Of a stretch of 64,000 bases of DNA, positions 7,882 to 15,898 are shown piece after piece. The notes below the pieces were generated by a model. That model had not been told where the DNA came from. It ran no database searches and saw only the letters and a list, made by a program, of their open reading frames with translations. Where the stretch lies: contig NZ_CP070977.1 in NCBI RefSeq assembly GCF_018417535.1, forward strand, positions 682,001 through 746,000, given 5' to 3'. This DNA is from Burkholderia pyrrocinia. GTDB lineage: Bacteria > Pseudomonadota > Gammaproteobacteria > Burkholderiales > Burkholderiaceae. Made by a program: the position numbers and the translations under genes. Numbering within the stretch: the first letter of the stretch is position 1; every line of letters starts with the position of its first letter.

Positions 7882-9437
7882 TGGCCGGCCCGTGGGAAAA
7901 ATACGCGCAGGATACTGCTGCGTCCGCTACAGGTCCATGGGACAAGTACGCCGGAATGGCACCGACCGTCAAGGCAGCTACCGGGCTCGAAAAATTGCCG
8001 CCTGATAGCCCGGCAATGGGCTTGACGCCGCAGCATGCCGACAGCATTGCCGATCGGCTGCTCGGTCTGGGCAAGAGCGCTGTCGGGCTCGGTGAGGCCG
8101 GACTGTCGGCAGCAACCGGCGTTCTGGCCGCGCCTGTGGGAGCCGCATACGGCATCGGCAAGACGCTCACGAGCGGCAAGTACGGCACGCAGCAGGGCAT
8201 CGAGGAAGGCGACCGGGCTGGCGCTGCGCTGGCCGGCAAGCTGACGTATCAGCCGCGCACCGAGGCCGGGCGCGCCGACATCGAGGCGCTCGGCAATTCG
8301 GGGCTGATGCACGCACTGCAAGGCATGCCGGTCGAATCGCCGATGATCGCGCGAATCCCGGAAGTGCCGCGCGGCGTGCTCGCAACCGGCGAAGGGGCGA
8401 CAGGGGCTGCGCGCGCCGGCGCGGCCGCCGTTGGACGTGGTGCCGTACGGGGCGCTGCCCGCGCGTTGCCGGAAGTCGATCCGGAGACGCTGCGGCTCGC
8501 GCGCGAGGCCCACGAGATGGGTTTCCGCTTCCGGCCGGACCAGATGTATGAGAACAAATTCGGGCGAATCGCCGGGCAGCTCTCATCGGACGTACCGTTT
8601 TCCGGTGAGACATCGGGCGCGAACCAGCGCGTGTTCAACCAGCGCTTGATCAGTGCGATCGGCGGTGAAGGCGACAAGCTGACGCGTTCGGTGTACGCCA
8701 ATGCCATGAAGAAGGCGGGGAGCGAAATCGACGCGATCACGGCTGCGCATAGCATCCCCGTCGACAGCGCGTTCTTGAATCGCCTGCAGCGCGCGAAGGG
8801 CAACCAGCTGCCGGAAGTGCAGGGCGTCGTGCAGGGCTACATCGACGATCTGGAGGCGCTGGCCGGCCCCCGTCAGAAACTCGCCGGTGGTGGGGAGACG
8901 TCCGCCGCACGCCAGCTCGACGGAGCAAAGCTCCGGCCGTTCTTGACGAAGCTGAAGACGAATATCCGCAACACGTCGAACGGTGATCTACGGCATGCGC
9001 TGAGCGACCTGCAGGGCGAAATCGAAGACACGTTCCTGCCGCAGTTGTCCGCCGACGAAGCTGCACGCTACGCGACCGCGCGCCGGCAGTACGCGATCGG
9101 GAAGACGATCGAGCCGCTCGTGGCGAAGTCGCCAGGCGGGAACATCAGCCCGAAGGCGCTGATGGGCGCGGCCACGTCGAACGCATACGGCAAGCGCGCG
9201 ATGGCGATGGGTCAGGGCGGCGAACTGGGCAAGTTGGCGGACATCGGCTCGCTGTTCCTGCGCGAGCCGGGCACATCGAACACCGCGGAGCGCGGCATCG
9301 TGGCGGGTTTGCTTGGCGGTGCAGGTTTCGGTGTGAATCCGGCCGCGGCCGCGGTGCCCTGGGCGGCGGCCAACCTGTACAACCGCGCCGGACCCGCCAT
9401 CACCGAACAACTCCTTCAGCGACCGCCCACCCCATGA
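7881..9437 (+). CDS. Probable internal virion / ejection protein
   Basis: The 518-residue protein starts with two related short segments (GPWEKYAQDT and GPWDKYAG), a type of tandem N-terminal repeat common in virion proteins. It continues with Ala/Gly-rich amphipathic helices that could insert in membranes (about 65-110 and 160-190) and a long charged helical middle. The C-terminus is again hydrophobic and Ala/Gly-rich. It is the last of the three presumed ejection proteins and overlaps the ATP-grasp gene by 4 bases. Confidence 0.5.
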   Translation: MAGPWEKYAQDTAASATGPWDKYAGMAPTVKAATGLEKLPPDSPAMGLTPQHADSIADRLLGLGKSAVGLGEAGLSAATGVLAAPVGAAYGIGKTLTSGKYGTQQGIEEGDRAGAALAGKLTYQPRTEAGRADIEALGNSGLMHALQGMPVESPMIARIPEVPRGVLATGEGATGAARAGAAAVGRGAVRGAARALPEVDPETLRLAREAHEMGFRFRPDQMYENKFGRIAGQLSSDVPFSGETSGANQRVFNQRLISAIGGEGDKLTRSVYANAMKKAGSEIDAITAAHSIPVDSAFLNRLQRAKGNQLPEVQGVVQGYIDDLEALAGPRQKLAGGGETSAARQLDGAKLRPFLTKLKTNIRNTSNGDLRHALSDLQGEIEDTFLPQLSADEAARYATARRQYAIGKTIEPLVAKSPGGNISPKALMGAATSNAYGKRAMAMGQGGELGKLADIGSLFLREPGTSNTAERGIVAGLLGGAGFGVNPAAAAVPWAAANLYNRAGPAITEQLLQRPPTP

Positions 9438-10777
9438 GAATTCTCGCGATCGACGTTGGTTCGAACTGCCTCGACTGGCTGATGCGGTGCCAGGAGTGGG
9501 GGCACCAGGTCCTCTGGTACGACAAGCCGCGCCCGGATGGCACCGACCGGCACGCCGGTGAGGGTTTCGTGCCGAAGATCCGCGATTACGACGAGCTGCG
9601 GCGGAAGTGGCTCGGCTGGGCCGACCTGATCTACACGCCCGACAATGTCAGTTACCTCGAGATGCTTGAGCCGTACCGTCGGATCGGCTACCCGATCTAC
9701 GGCTGCAACCTGGCGGCCGTCGAGTGGGAACTGGATCGCGAGGCCGGGCAGAAGGTGATGGAAGAGTGCGGGATGCGGATCATCCCAGGCAAGACGTTTC
9801 ACGACTACGACACCGCGATTGCGTACGTGAAGAAGGAGGGCAAGGCATTCGTGTCTAAGCCGTCCGGCGACGGCGAGCGCGCAATGTCGTACGTTGCCGA
9901 CAACGCGGCCGACATGGTGTACATGCTTGGACGCTGGAAGAAGATCGACAAGTACCGGTCGGCCGCGCGCAAGGACGGCTTCATCCTGCAGGAGAAGATC
10001 AGCGGCATCGAGATGGCCGTGGGCGGTTTCTTCGGGCCGGACGGCTGGTCAGGCGGCTGGGTCGAGAACTGGGAAAACAAGAAGCTGATGAACGGCGACC
10101 TGGGCGTGAACACCGGCGAGATGGGCACCACGGTGCGCGTCGTCCGTCAGTCAAAGCTCGCCGACGAGGTGCTGAAGCCGGCCACCGAGCATCTGAAGCG
10201 CATCGGATACGTCGGCTATGTCGACGTGAACTGCATGATCCCGACCGACGGGAAGGGACCGTATCCGCTCGAGTGGACGATGCGCGATGGCTGGCCAATC
10301 CGTCACAACCTGACCGCGCTGATCGAGGGTGATCCGGCGCAGTGGATGGTCGACAAGATCCAGGGCCGAGACACACTGAAGATCCGCATGGATGAGATCT
10401 GTATCTCGGTCCTGATGGCGTTGCCCGACTTTCCGTATTCGAAGATCACGAACAAGGAACTGTGCGGCATCCCGATCTATGGCGCCGAAGACATGGAGCA
10501 TCTGCACTTCTCCGAGGTCATGATGGGCAACGCGCCGCGCGAGGTGAACGGCAAGGTCGTCGACCTGCCGGGCCCGGTAACGGCCGGAGACTATGTGCTG
10601 ATCGCAACGGGCACGGGCGAGACGATCACCGGTGCTCGCCGTTCGGTCTACAGCGCGATCAAGAAGGTGAAGATCCCGAACAGCCCGTTCTACCGCACCG
10701 ACATCGGGGTCGGCCGGCTGAAGAAGCAGTTGCCCGAGCTGCAGCAGATGGGTTACGCGAAAGGGCTCTCGTACTAG
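9434..10777 (+). CDS. PurD-like ATP-grasp ligase encoded in the prophage
   Basis: The 447-residue protein looks like an ATP-grasp enzyme related to phosphoribosylamine-glycine ligase. Signs are an N-terminal nucleotide-binding-like start (MRILAIDVGSN), the lysine in AFVSKPSGDGERA (about residue 142), the FILQEKISGIEMAVGGFF strand (about 184-200), and the acidic VDVNC and PLEWTMRDGW segments (about 263-288) at the positions of Mg-binding residues. A PurD-like C-terminal lobe ends in FYRTDIG. The usual PurD motif EFNxRFGDPE is altered to LEWTMRDGWP, so the substrate probably differs. It overlaps the preceding virion gene by 4 bases. True PurD activity is doubtful. Confidence 0.65.
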   Translation: MRILAIDVGSNCLDWLMRCQEWGHQVLWYDKPRPDGTDRHAGEGFVPKIRDYDELRRKWLGWADLIYTPDNVSYLEMLEPYRRIGYPIYGCNLAAVEWELDREAGQKVMEECGMRIIPGKTFHDYDTAIAYVKKEGKAFVSKPSGDGERAMSYVADNAADMVYMLGRWKKIDKYRSAARKDGFILQEKISGIEMAVGGFFGPDGWSGGWVENWENKKLMNGDLGVNTGEMGTTVRVVRQSKLADEVLKPATEHLKRIGYVGYVDVNCMIPTDGKGPYPLEWTMRDGWPIRHNLTALIEGDPAQWMVDKIQGRDTLKIRMDEICISVLMALPDFPYSKITNKELCGIPIYGAEDMEHLHFSEVMMGNAPREVNGKVVDLPGPVTAGDYVLIATGTGETITGARRSVYSAIKKVKIPNSPFYRTDIGVGRLKKQLPELQQMGYAKGLSY

Positions 10778-10786
10778 GAGGACGTC

Positions 10787-10945
10787 ATGCCGATGAAGTC
10801 GAAAGCGCAGAACCGCGCAATGCACGCTGCGGCCGAGGGCGGGTCGAAGATCGGTATCCCGAAGAAAGTCGGGAAGGAGTTCGTGCGCACGGAGCACGGC
10901 AAGTCCACGAAGGGGCTGCCGGAACGGAAGCGGAGCAAGAAGTGA
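10787..10945 (+). CDS. Small basic phage protein
   Basis: A strong AGGAGG site precedes the ATG. The 52-residue product is highly basic with many Lys and Arg (for example PKKVGKEF and PERKRSKK at the C-terminus), with Gly and Ser and no hydrophobic segment. It follows the ATP-grasp gene by 9 bases. Small proteins of this kind are common in tailed phages and may bind nucleic acid or virion components; the function is not known to me. Confidence 0.6.
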   Translation: MPMKSKAQNRAMHAAAEGGSKIGIPKKVGKEFVRTEHGKSTKGLPERKRSKK

Positions 10946-10953
10946 GGCGAGCC

Positions 10954-11475
10954 ATGCGCGCCGGACTGATCTCCGAGGACTCGATCAAGACAGCCTTGAC
11001 CGAATCCAAGGGGGACATTTTTCTCGCTGCGTCGACACTCGATTGCACTCCGCATGAGCTGGATTGTTACATCCGCGCGTCGGCAGAGCTCCAAGGATTC
11101 GCTTCCGCAATCGAGAAGGTCAAGGTGGATCCCGCCTATTCAAGGATGAGCAGCGAGCAGTTCGAGGCGCGCATAGCCGATCTGTCGCGAGCCTACAAGG
11201 TCGTCGGGTTGGAAGAACTCCACGGCCTGGCGACTATGGATCCAAAGGACAGCGCTGCGATGGCGAAGGTCAAATTGCAGGCGGCGATCGCGCTTCGCGG
11301 TGGCGAACAGCGAGCAGTGGGCGATCGTGAGATCGATCTGGCTCTGTCGGAACTGAACCAGCTATATCACCAGAATGCACCGCGCATCAAAGAGATCCGC
11401 CAGACCGTCGTCAAGCTTGAAGATGGTCGGGAAGCGACTCAACAAGTGATCGAACTTCAGCCAGATCCGCAATAG
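10954..11475 (+). CDS. Phage protein with a helix-turn-helix-like N-terminus
   Basis: The 173-residue protein starts at the ATG shortly after the small basic gene. Residues about 12-40 (TALTESKGDIFLAASTLDCT and following) resemble the helix-turn-helix of Fis-type or small-terminase proteins that pick out DNA. The rest is charged and helical. A terminase-small-subunit or regulator role is possible but unproven. Its last 65 bases overlap the 3' end of the convergent reverse-strand gene. Confidence 0.5.
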   Translation: MRAGLISEDSIKTALTESKGDIFLAASTLDCTPHELDCYIRASAELQGFASAIEKVKVDPAYSRMSSEQFEARIADLSRAYKVVGLEELHGLATMDPKDSAAMAKVKLQAAIALRGGEQRAVGDREIDLALSELNQLYHQNAPRIKEIRQTVVKLEDGREATQQVIELQPDPQ

Positions 11476-12223
11476 CGGCGTCGCGCTTTCGCTTGAGCAG
11501 ATCCCAATCGGGGTCATTGCTTCGGTAGACCTGCCACTTCGTCAAGGAGATGTGTCCGAGGCGCGCCATCTCCTTGATGGCGGCTTTGTGACCTCCTTCC
11601 CGGATCACTTTCTTGAGCTCCGTGCGTCCGTTTCCGAGCCAGTCCCAAGCGGGCCTCAATCCAAGTGCGTCAGGAGCCAACCGCGGGCGCATTTCCCATT
11701 CCTCGACCGGCTTAAGGCTCTTGCGCATGTAGGTGACGCGCTGTCGAGGGATGCCGGTTTTCGACTCGATCTGCTCATCCGTCAACCGCTGTCCTCGGCA
11801 TGCGGTCCAAATCGCGCGTAGATCGTCGGTGCGCGGCGTGCGGAGGTCGATGCATTCCTCGTGTACGCGCCAGGTGTGCGGGACTGGGATCACGGTGTAC
11901 TCGGACGTATTCGCGTAAGAGCGTGTCAGCCTGCTCATGGTCATTGGGCATTCCACGAATACGAGCACGTCTGCCGGTCCGGCACGATCCGAATACGTGT
12001 AGCGATCGAGCAACACGCCACCGTTGTCACGCCATCTCGCTAATTGCCCGTCGCTCGCGCGATCCCACCACGCCCACACGTAGACGGGGAGATCGGCGAT
12101 CGACGCGCTCTTGAAGAATACCGGCTTGATTGTCGTGTATCCGCGGTTCACCAGCACATGGGTGAATCCGGCGAAGGCCTTCCGGATCGAGGCAGCGGTG
12201 TCGGTCGTGGAATAGAGCTGCAT
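11411..12223 (-). CDS. Prophage-end protein of unknown function with a possible HTH
   Basis: This 270-residue protein runs against the late operon and starts 9 bases after the end of the lipoprotein gene, so the two form a reverse-strand pair. The N-terminal 120 residues look like a compact alpha/beta domain with many aromatics (YVWAWWDRASDG). A segment at about 148-170 (RLTDEQIESKTGIPRQRVTY) reads like a helix-turn-helix. The C-terminus is charged and helical. I do not recognise a family. Expression from the lysogen is plausible given its orientation at the prophage edge. Confidence 0.55.
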   Translation of the reverse strand: MQLYSTTDTAASIRKAFAGFTHVLVNRGYTTIKPVFFKSASIADLPVYVWAWWDRASDGQLARWRDNGGVLLDRYTYSDRAGPADVLVFVECPMTMSRLTRSYANTSEYTVIPVPHTWRVHEECIDLRTPRTDDLRAIWTACRGQRLTDEQIESKTGIPRQRVTYMRKSLKPVEEWEMRPRLAPDALGLRPAWDWLGNGRTELKKVIREGGHKAAIKEMARLGHISLTKWQVYRSNDPDWDLLKRKRDAAIADLAEVRSLVESLPDHLQA

Positions 12224-12232
12224 TCCGGTCTG

Positions 12233-12436
12233 CTACTTGCGCCCGACTGCCTGCGATGCCGGACAGGGCGCTTCAGGTGCTTCGCATGGACGCAATACCG
12301 GGCCAATTTGGCCGCCTGCCGTCGCATTGCGTGCTACCAGAGGCCCTGGATCGTCTCCACCCCCGCACGCGGCACAAGCGAGCAGAATTGCAACTGCCAA
12401 CGAAACACGAAATGCTCCACCGAAGTTCTTTGCCAT
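12233..12436 (-). CDS. Small lipoprotein at the prophage end
   Basis: The 67-residue product has a basic start (MAKNFGGAFR), a hydrophobic stretch and a lipobox-like LLACAACGGG, so one of two Cys residues near 21-24 could be lipidated after signal peptidase II cleavage. The mature part is short, Pro/Gly-rich and has two more Cys. A GGAGA site lies 6 bases before the ATG. Small Cys-containing lipoproteins near phage ends can be Rz1-like spanins or lysogenic-conversion proteins; it is not next to the lysis genes, so the second is somewhat more likely. Confidence 0.55.
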   Translation of the reverse strand: MAKNFGGAFRVSLAVAILLACAACGGGDDPGPLVARNATAGGQIGPVLRPCEAPEAPCPASQAVGRK

Positions 12437-12801
12437 GACGATCTCCTTGCGCGATGATCAAAGTTGGTCAGTTCGTTGTTTGGTTACAACGACAAACTGA
12501 CAGCTTCTTCGCAAGGGGGCATATGTGGGGGCATTTCGAAAAGACGAACTCGGCGAAAGCCAATAGATACTGGGTGAGGCGGTTTAATGTGAATCCGGCC
12601 TCAGCACCAGAAGTCGGACGCGCACCCGTCAGGGGTGCCGTTCCCGAAAAAGCGCTGCCGGTCGGCTGACCGCAGCGCTTTTTCGTTTCTGCCCGTTCCT
12701 TCTCCGGCGTGCAGGCCCGTATGAGCGCACATGGAAATTCGGCCGCGTGTAATATCGGCACCAATATTCCAATACACCGCACATCACCCGAGGGGGCGCC
12801 G
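12437..12801. other. Prophage-host junction region, no gene; candidate attR area
   Basis: This 365-base stretch has no convincing gene. It contains, from left, an imperfect dyad at 12467-12501 (GTCAGTT...AAACTGAC), a tandem GGGGGCAT motif near 12514-12536 spaced by four bases, a run near 12590-12617 that resembles the 3' end of a tRNA (GAATCCGGCC...CACCA), and a strong bidirectional terminator at 12646-12685. Such a mix is typical of the right edge of a tRNA-integrated prophage, with integrase arm sites near the core. The exact crossover cannot be set without the left end. Confidence 0.4.
12646..12685. terminator. Bidirectional intrinsic terminator
   Basis: A hairpin with arms AAAAAGCGCTGC and GCAGCGCTTTTT encloses a 13-base loop. 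It has T-runs in both directions. It closes the prophage side of the junction and is followed by the small secreted-protein gene. Confidence 0.8.
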
Positions 12802-13095
12802 ATGAAGAACACCGCACGCATGTCGATTTCCGTTCTGGCGCTGATGTTGGCCGCGCCGGCATTTGCCAATACGCCTGCCGACAACGTTGCATGGAGCGCC
12901 AAGCCCGTACAGACGGTTGCATCGTCGTCGGCGTGCTCCGCCTATTCGGGGCGAGTGATGTCGAGCGGCGAACAGATATCGACGGAAACCGCGCTGAAAG
13001 CGCTTGGTACATCGCTGGCCGGTGTCGCGCTGGGCCTCGTCGCTGGCGGATATCAGGGCGCAGCCCCCAATCCGTGCCCGCGCCCCGGCCTGTGA
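12802..13095 (+). CDS. Small secreted protein of unknown function
   Basis: The 97-residue product has a clear Sec signal peptide (MKNTARMSISVLALMLAAPA, cleavage likely after AFA at about residue 22). The mature protein is about 75 residues, with two Cys (one near the middle, one in NPCPRPGL) and a glycine/alanine-rich hydrophobic segment (about 67-85). A GAGGGGG sequence precedes the ATG. It lies alone between two similar terminators. It may be host or a prophage cargo gene. Confidence 0.6.
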   Translation: MKNTARMSISVLALMLAAPAFANTPADNVAWSAKPVQTVASSSACSAYSGRVMSSGEQISTETALKALGTSLAGVALGLVAGGYQGAAPNPCPRPGL

Positions 13096-13150
13096 CCGGC
13101 TCGCAAGCGAACACTGAGGATCACCGCTTCACCTGAAACAAGTTCCATAC

Positions 13151-13190
13151 GAGGCGCCGCGCGTCGCCCGACCGCGGCGCTTTGTCGTTT
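13151..13190 (+). terminator. Intrinsic terminator after the small secreted-protein gene
   Basis: The arms GCGCCGCG and CGCGGCGC form a perfect 8-bp stem around an 11-base loop, followed by TTTGTCGTTT. The sequence of this terminator is about 33/40 identical to the one at 12650-12690, on the same strand. Confidence 0.6.
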
Positions 13191-13199
13191 CTGGCGCGC

Positions 13200-13430
13200 C
13201 TACTCCCAGAAACTCCGGATCGCGACCGCCACGATCACCGGCACCGAGAACACCAGCGGGATCGCGAAATACTGCGCTTCGCGATCGACGATCCAGCTAT
13301 AGATCACCCACGCCGCGCCGATCGCGAACGTGATGAGGCCGACCGCCACGGCGGCGATGTTCAGCGCCAGCTTCGAAGGCTGGCGGCGCGTTTTGGCATT
13401 GTCGTTGTTATCGCGCGGAGACGATTTCAT
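13200..13430 (-). CDS. Small membrane protein, two predicted spans
   Basis: With the ATG at 13430 the product is 76 residues. It has a charged, Asn/Asp/Arg-rich N-terminus (MKSSPRDNNDNAKTRRQPSK), then two hydrophobic helices (about 24-45 and 52-70). A longer in-frame extension upstream has Pro/Arg-rich coding unlike a protein start. It lies downstream of the deacetylase gene on the same strand, with a 111-base gap. The function is unknown to me. Confidence 0.6.
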   Translation of the reverse strand: MKSSPRDNNDNAKTRRQPSKLALNIAAVAVGLITFAIGAAWVIYSWIVDREAQYFAIPLVFSVPVIVAVAIRSFWE

Positions 13431-13541
13431 CGGAAGAGTGCGGCCTCGGGCCGGAACGGGGGTAAAAGCACAGGAAACCCCATCCGCACGGATCGCGCAA
13501 GGGCCGCCGCATGCCGGCCCCGTCACGTTGGTTCCCGCGTG

Positions 13542-14651
13542 TTACAACCCGAACGACGCGGCCAGTTCATCCAGCAGCTCGCGCTGGAACGCGACGAACC
13601 GCTCGCCCGGCTGCTGCGCGATCGCGAGGTCGAGCATCGGATCGGCGACGTCGGTGCGAATGCCGGCCAGTTCCTCCACGATCGCGAGTCCGCAGAACGG
13701 CACGTACGCTTCCGAATAGCCGCCTTCGTGAACGATCACGAGCCGCCCGCCGCAATGGCGCCGTGCGGCATCCTTTACCGCGCGCGTCATGAACCGGTAG
13801 CTGTCGGTATGCAGTTGCATGCGCGCGAGCGGATCGACCGCGCTCGCGTCGAGGCCGCTCGCAACGACGATCAGCTCGGGCCGGAATCGCTCCAGCGCCG
13901 GCAGCACGATCCGCTCGAATGCATGGCGATACGCATCGTCGCCGCTGCCCGCAAGCAGCGGCACGTTCAGGTTCGCGCCGACACCAGCGCCTTCGCCGCG
14001 ATCGTCCGCGCCGCTGTAGCCGGGTGGGAAGCAGCGGTCCTGGTGCAGCGAGATCGTCAGCGTGTCCGGATCGTCGTAGTAGATCGACTGCGTGCCGTTG
14101 CCGTGATGCACGTCCCAGTCGATCACGGCGACGCGCTCGATGCCGTGTTTCGCGCGGGCGGCCTCGATCGCGATCGGGATGTTCGCGAGCATGCAGAAGC
14201 CCATCGGGCGGTCGCGCAGGCAGTGATGGCCGGGCGGCCGCGACAGCGAGAACGCATTGGCCGCGCGCTCGCCGACGACCGTGTCGATCGCCGCGATCGC
14301 GAGGCCGGCCGACAGCGCGGCGATCTCGTAGCTGCCCTTGCCGAACGGCGCGAGATCGCCGAGGTCGCCGCCGTTCGCGTCGCTGAGTGCACGAAACGCG
14401 TCGAGATAGTGCGCCGGATGAATGCGCAGCAGGTCGGCGGTCGAGGCCGGTTCGGCGCCGCGCAGGTCGAGTTGCGCGGCAAGGCCGGACGCCTGCACGA
14501 GCGACAGGATGCGGCGCTTCGAATCGGGCGATTCCGCGTAGCCCGCACTCGACGGCGGCTGGACCCAGCCGCCGACCGGGAAGAACAGCGCGTGCGTGCC
14601 GCCGGTGTGCCAGAAAGTGCGTTCGTCGGTGAAGAAGGCAGTGCGATTCAT
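13542..14651 (-). CDS. Histone-deacetylase-family amidohydrolase
   Basis: The 369-residue protein has the motifs of bacterial class II-like deacetylases and acetylpolyamine amidohydrolases: PPGHH at 139-143, DWDVHHGNGT at 178-187 (zinc ligands Asp and His), GLDAS at 266-270 (zinc ligand Asp268) and EGGY at 309-312 with the catalytic Tyr. It should remove acetyl or similar acyl groups from amines in the cytoplasm. It is the last of three close reverse-strand genes after a porin and an MFS permease (gap to the permease 16 bases), so it may process the imported compound. The substrate is not visible from sequence. Confidence 0.88.
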   Translation of the reverse strand: MNRTAFFTDERTFWHTGGTHALFFPVGGWVQPPSSAGYAESPDSKRRILSLVQASGLAAQLDLRGAEPASTADLLRIHPAHYLDAFRALSDANGGDLGDLAPFGKGSYEIAALSAGLAIAAIDTVVGERAANAFSLSRPPGHHCLRDRPMGFCMLANIPIAIEAARAKHGIERVAVIDWDVHHGNGTQSIYYDDPDTLTISLHQDRCFPPGYSGADDRGEGAGVGANLNVPLLAGSGDDAYRHAFERIVLPALERFRPELIVVASGLDASAVDPLARMQLHTDSYRFMTRAVKDAARRHCGGRLVIVHEGGYSEAYVPFCGLAIVEELAGIRTDVADPMLDLAIAQQPGERFVAFQRELLDELAASFGL

Positions 14652-14667
14652 GGATGTGCGTGACCTG

Positions 14668-15876
14668 TCACGGTTGGGAGGAAACGGAAGGGCGCGTGCG
14701 ACGATCGATATGGCGCAGCGCGGCGAACGAAACGATCGCGACGGCCGTCGCGGCCGCGAACAACGCGCGCATCGTGCCGCCGGCGTCGAGCATCAGCCCG
14801 GCGAGCAGCGGGCCGGCCGCGAGACCGGCGCCGATCACGAAATTGAGCGTCGCGACGAGGCGGCCCGACGTGTCGATCTGCGCGACGGTCGCGAGGATGA
14901 ACGGCAGCACGAAGGTCCACGCGAACTTGAACGCGAAGATCGCCGCGCTGTAGCCGCCGGCGTGCCGCATCGCCGCGAGCGCGACGAGCGAGGCCGCGAG
15001 CAGCGCGTAGCCCGCAGCCAGCATCGCGCGTCGCGCGAGCCGGCCGCCGGCGCACGACGCGAGCGCTGCGCCGGCGATGCCCATCACGCTCGCGATCGCC
15101 AGCACGTTGCCGGTCGACTGCGGACCGAGCCCGGCTTCGCCCGCCGCGCGGCTCGCGAAGGTCCACACGCTGCCGATCGCGAGATAGAACGTCAGCACCG
15201 CGCCGATTGCGACCACGACGAAGCTTCGAGGCGTATGCGCCGCAGCGTCATGCGCGGTTTGCGCAAGCGCCATCCGCGTGCCGAGCGACGCCGGAAAGCC
15301 GCGCGACAGCGGTGCCGCGAGCAGCGCGAGCGCGGCGAGCGCGACGTACAGCGCGCGCAGCCCGAACGCGGCGAACACATGCGGCAGCACGAACAGGCCG
15401 ATCGCGCCCGCGATCAACTGGCCGACGACCCACAGGCCGTACACGCGATCGCTGTTCCTGCTGGTCGCCGCACTCGTCATGCAGAGCACCATCAGCGAGC
15501 CGCCGCCGAGTGCGGTGACGGCGCGCAGCGCGAGCAGTGCGGCGAAGCCCGGCATCCAGAGCGCGGTCAGCAGGTTGCCCGCGCCGAACAGCGCGATCGC
15601 GCAGGCGGCGACGCGGCGCGCGTCGACACGGCCGAGCCACAGGTACGACGGCACGGTCGCAAGACTGAATGCGCCGAGTTCGACGAAGAAGTAAGTGCCG
15701 ATCTGCGACGCAGAGAGCCCGAGTTGCGTCGCGAGCTGGCCGGCGACGGCCGGTGCGACGAGCAGCAGCAGCGGCGTGATGGCCGCGAACACGACGAGCG
15801 CGACGAGCGTCGAGCGCGCGAACGTCGACGCGCGGCCGTCGGGCGAGAGTGCGGCATCCGGAGACAGGGTTTTCAT
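14668..15876 (-). CDS. MFS permease
   Basis: The 402-residue protein consists of about twelve hydrophobic segments with the MFS loop 2-3 pattern (LWLGRVDARRVAACA). It is an inner-membrane secondary transporter. It lies 22 bases downstream of the porin and 16 bases upstream of the deacetylase on the same strand, so the three are probably one operon, supplying outer-membrane entry, inner-membrane uptake (or efflux) and cytoplasmic deacylation. Direction of transport cannot be told from sequence. Confidence 0.82.
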   Translation of the reverse strand: MKTLSPDAALSPDGRASTFARSTLVALVVFAAITPLLLLVAPAVAGQLATQLGLSASQIGTYFFVELGAFSLATVPSYLWLGRVDARRVAACAIALFGAGNLLTALWMPGFAALLALRAVTALGGGSLMVLCMTSAATSRNSDRVYGLWVVGQLIAGAIGLFVLPHVFAAFGLRALYVALAALALLAAPLSRGFPASLGTRMALAQTAHDAAAHTPRSFVVVAIGAVLTFYLAIGSVWTFASRAAGEAGLGPQSTGNVLAIASVMGIAGAALASCAGGRLARRAMLAAGYALLAASLVALAAMRHAGGYSAAIFAFKFAWTFVLPFILATVAQIDTSGRLVATLNFVIGAGLAAGPLLAGLMLDAGGTMRALFAAATAVAIVSFAALRHIDRRTRPSVSSQP

Positions 15877-15898
15877 GGCGGAATCTCGTCAGGGGGAA

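Noticed and set aside
12590..12617. Possible tRNA 3' end fragment (GAATCCGGCC...CACCA)
   Set aside because: The T-loop has two mismatches and the acceptor strand is one base short. It is kept only as part of the attR candidate, not called a tRNA.
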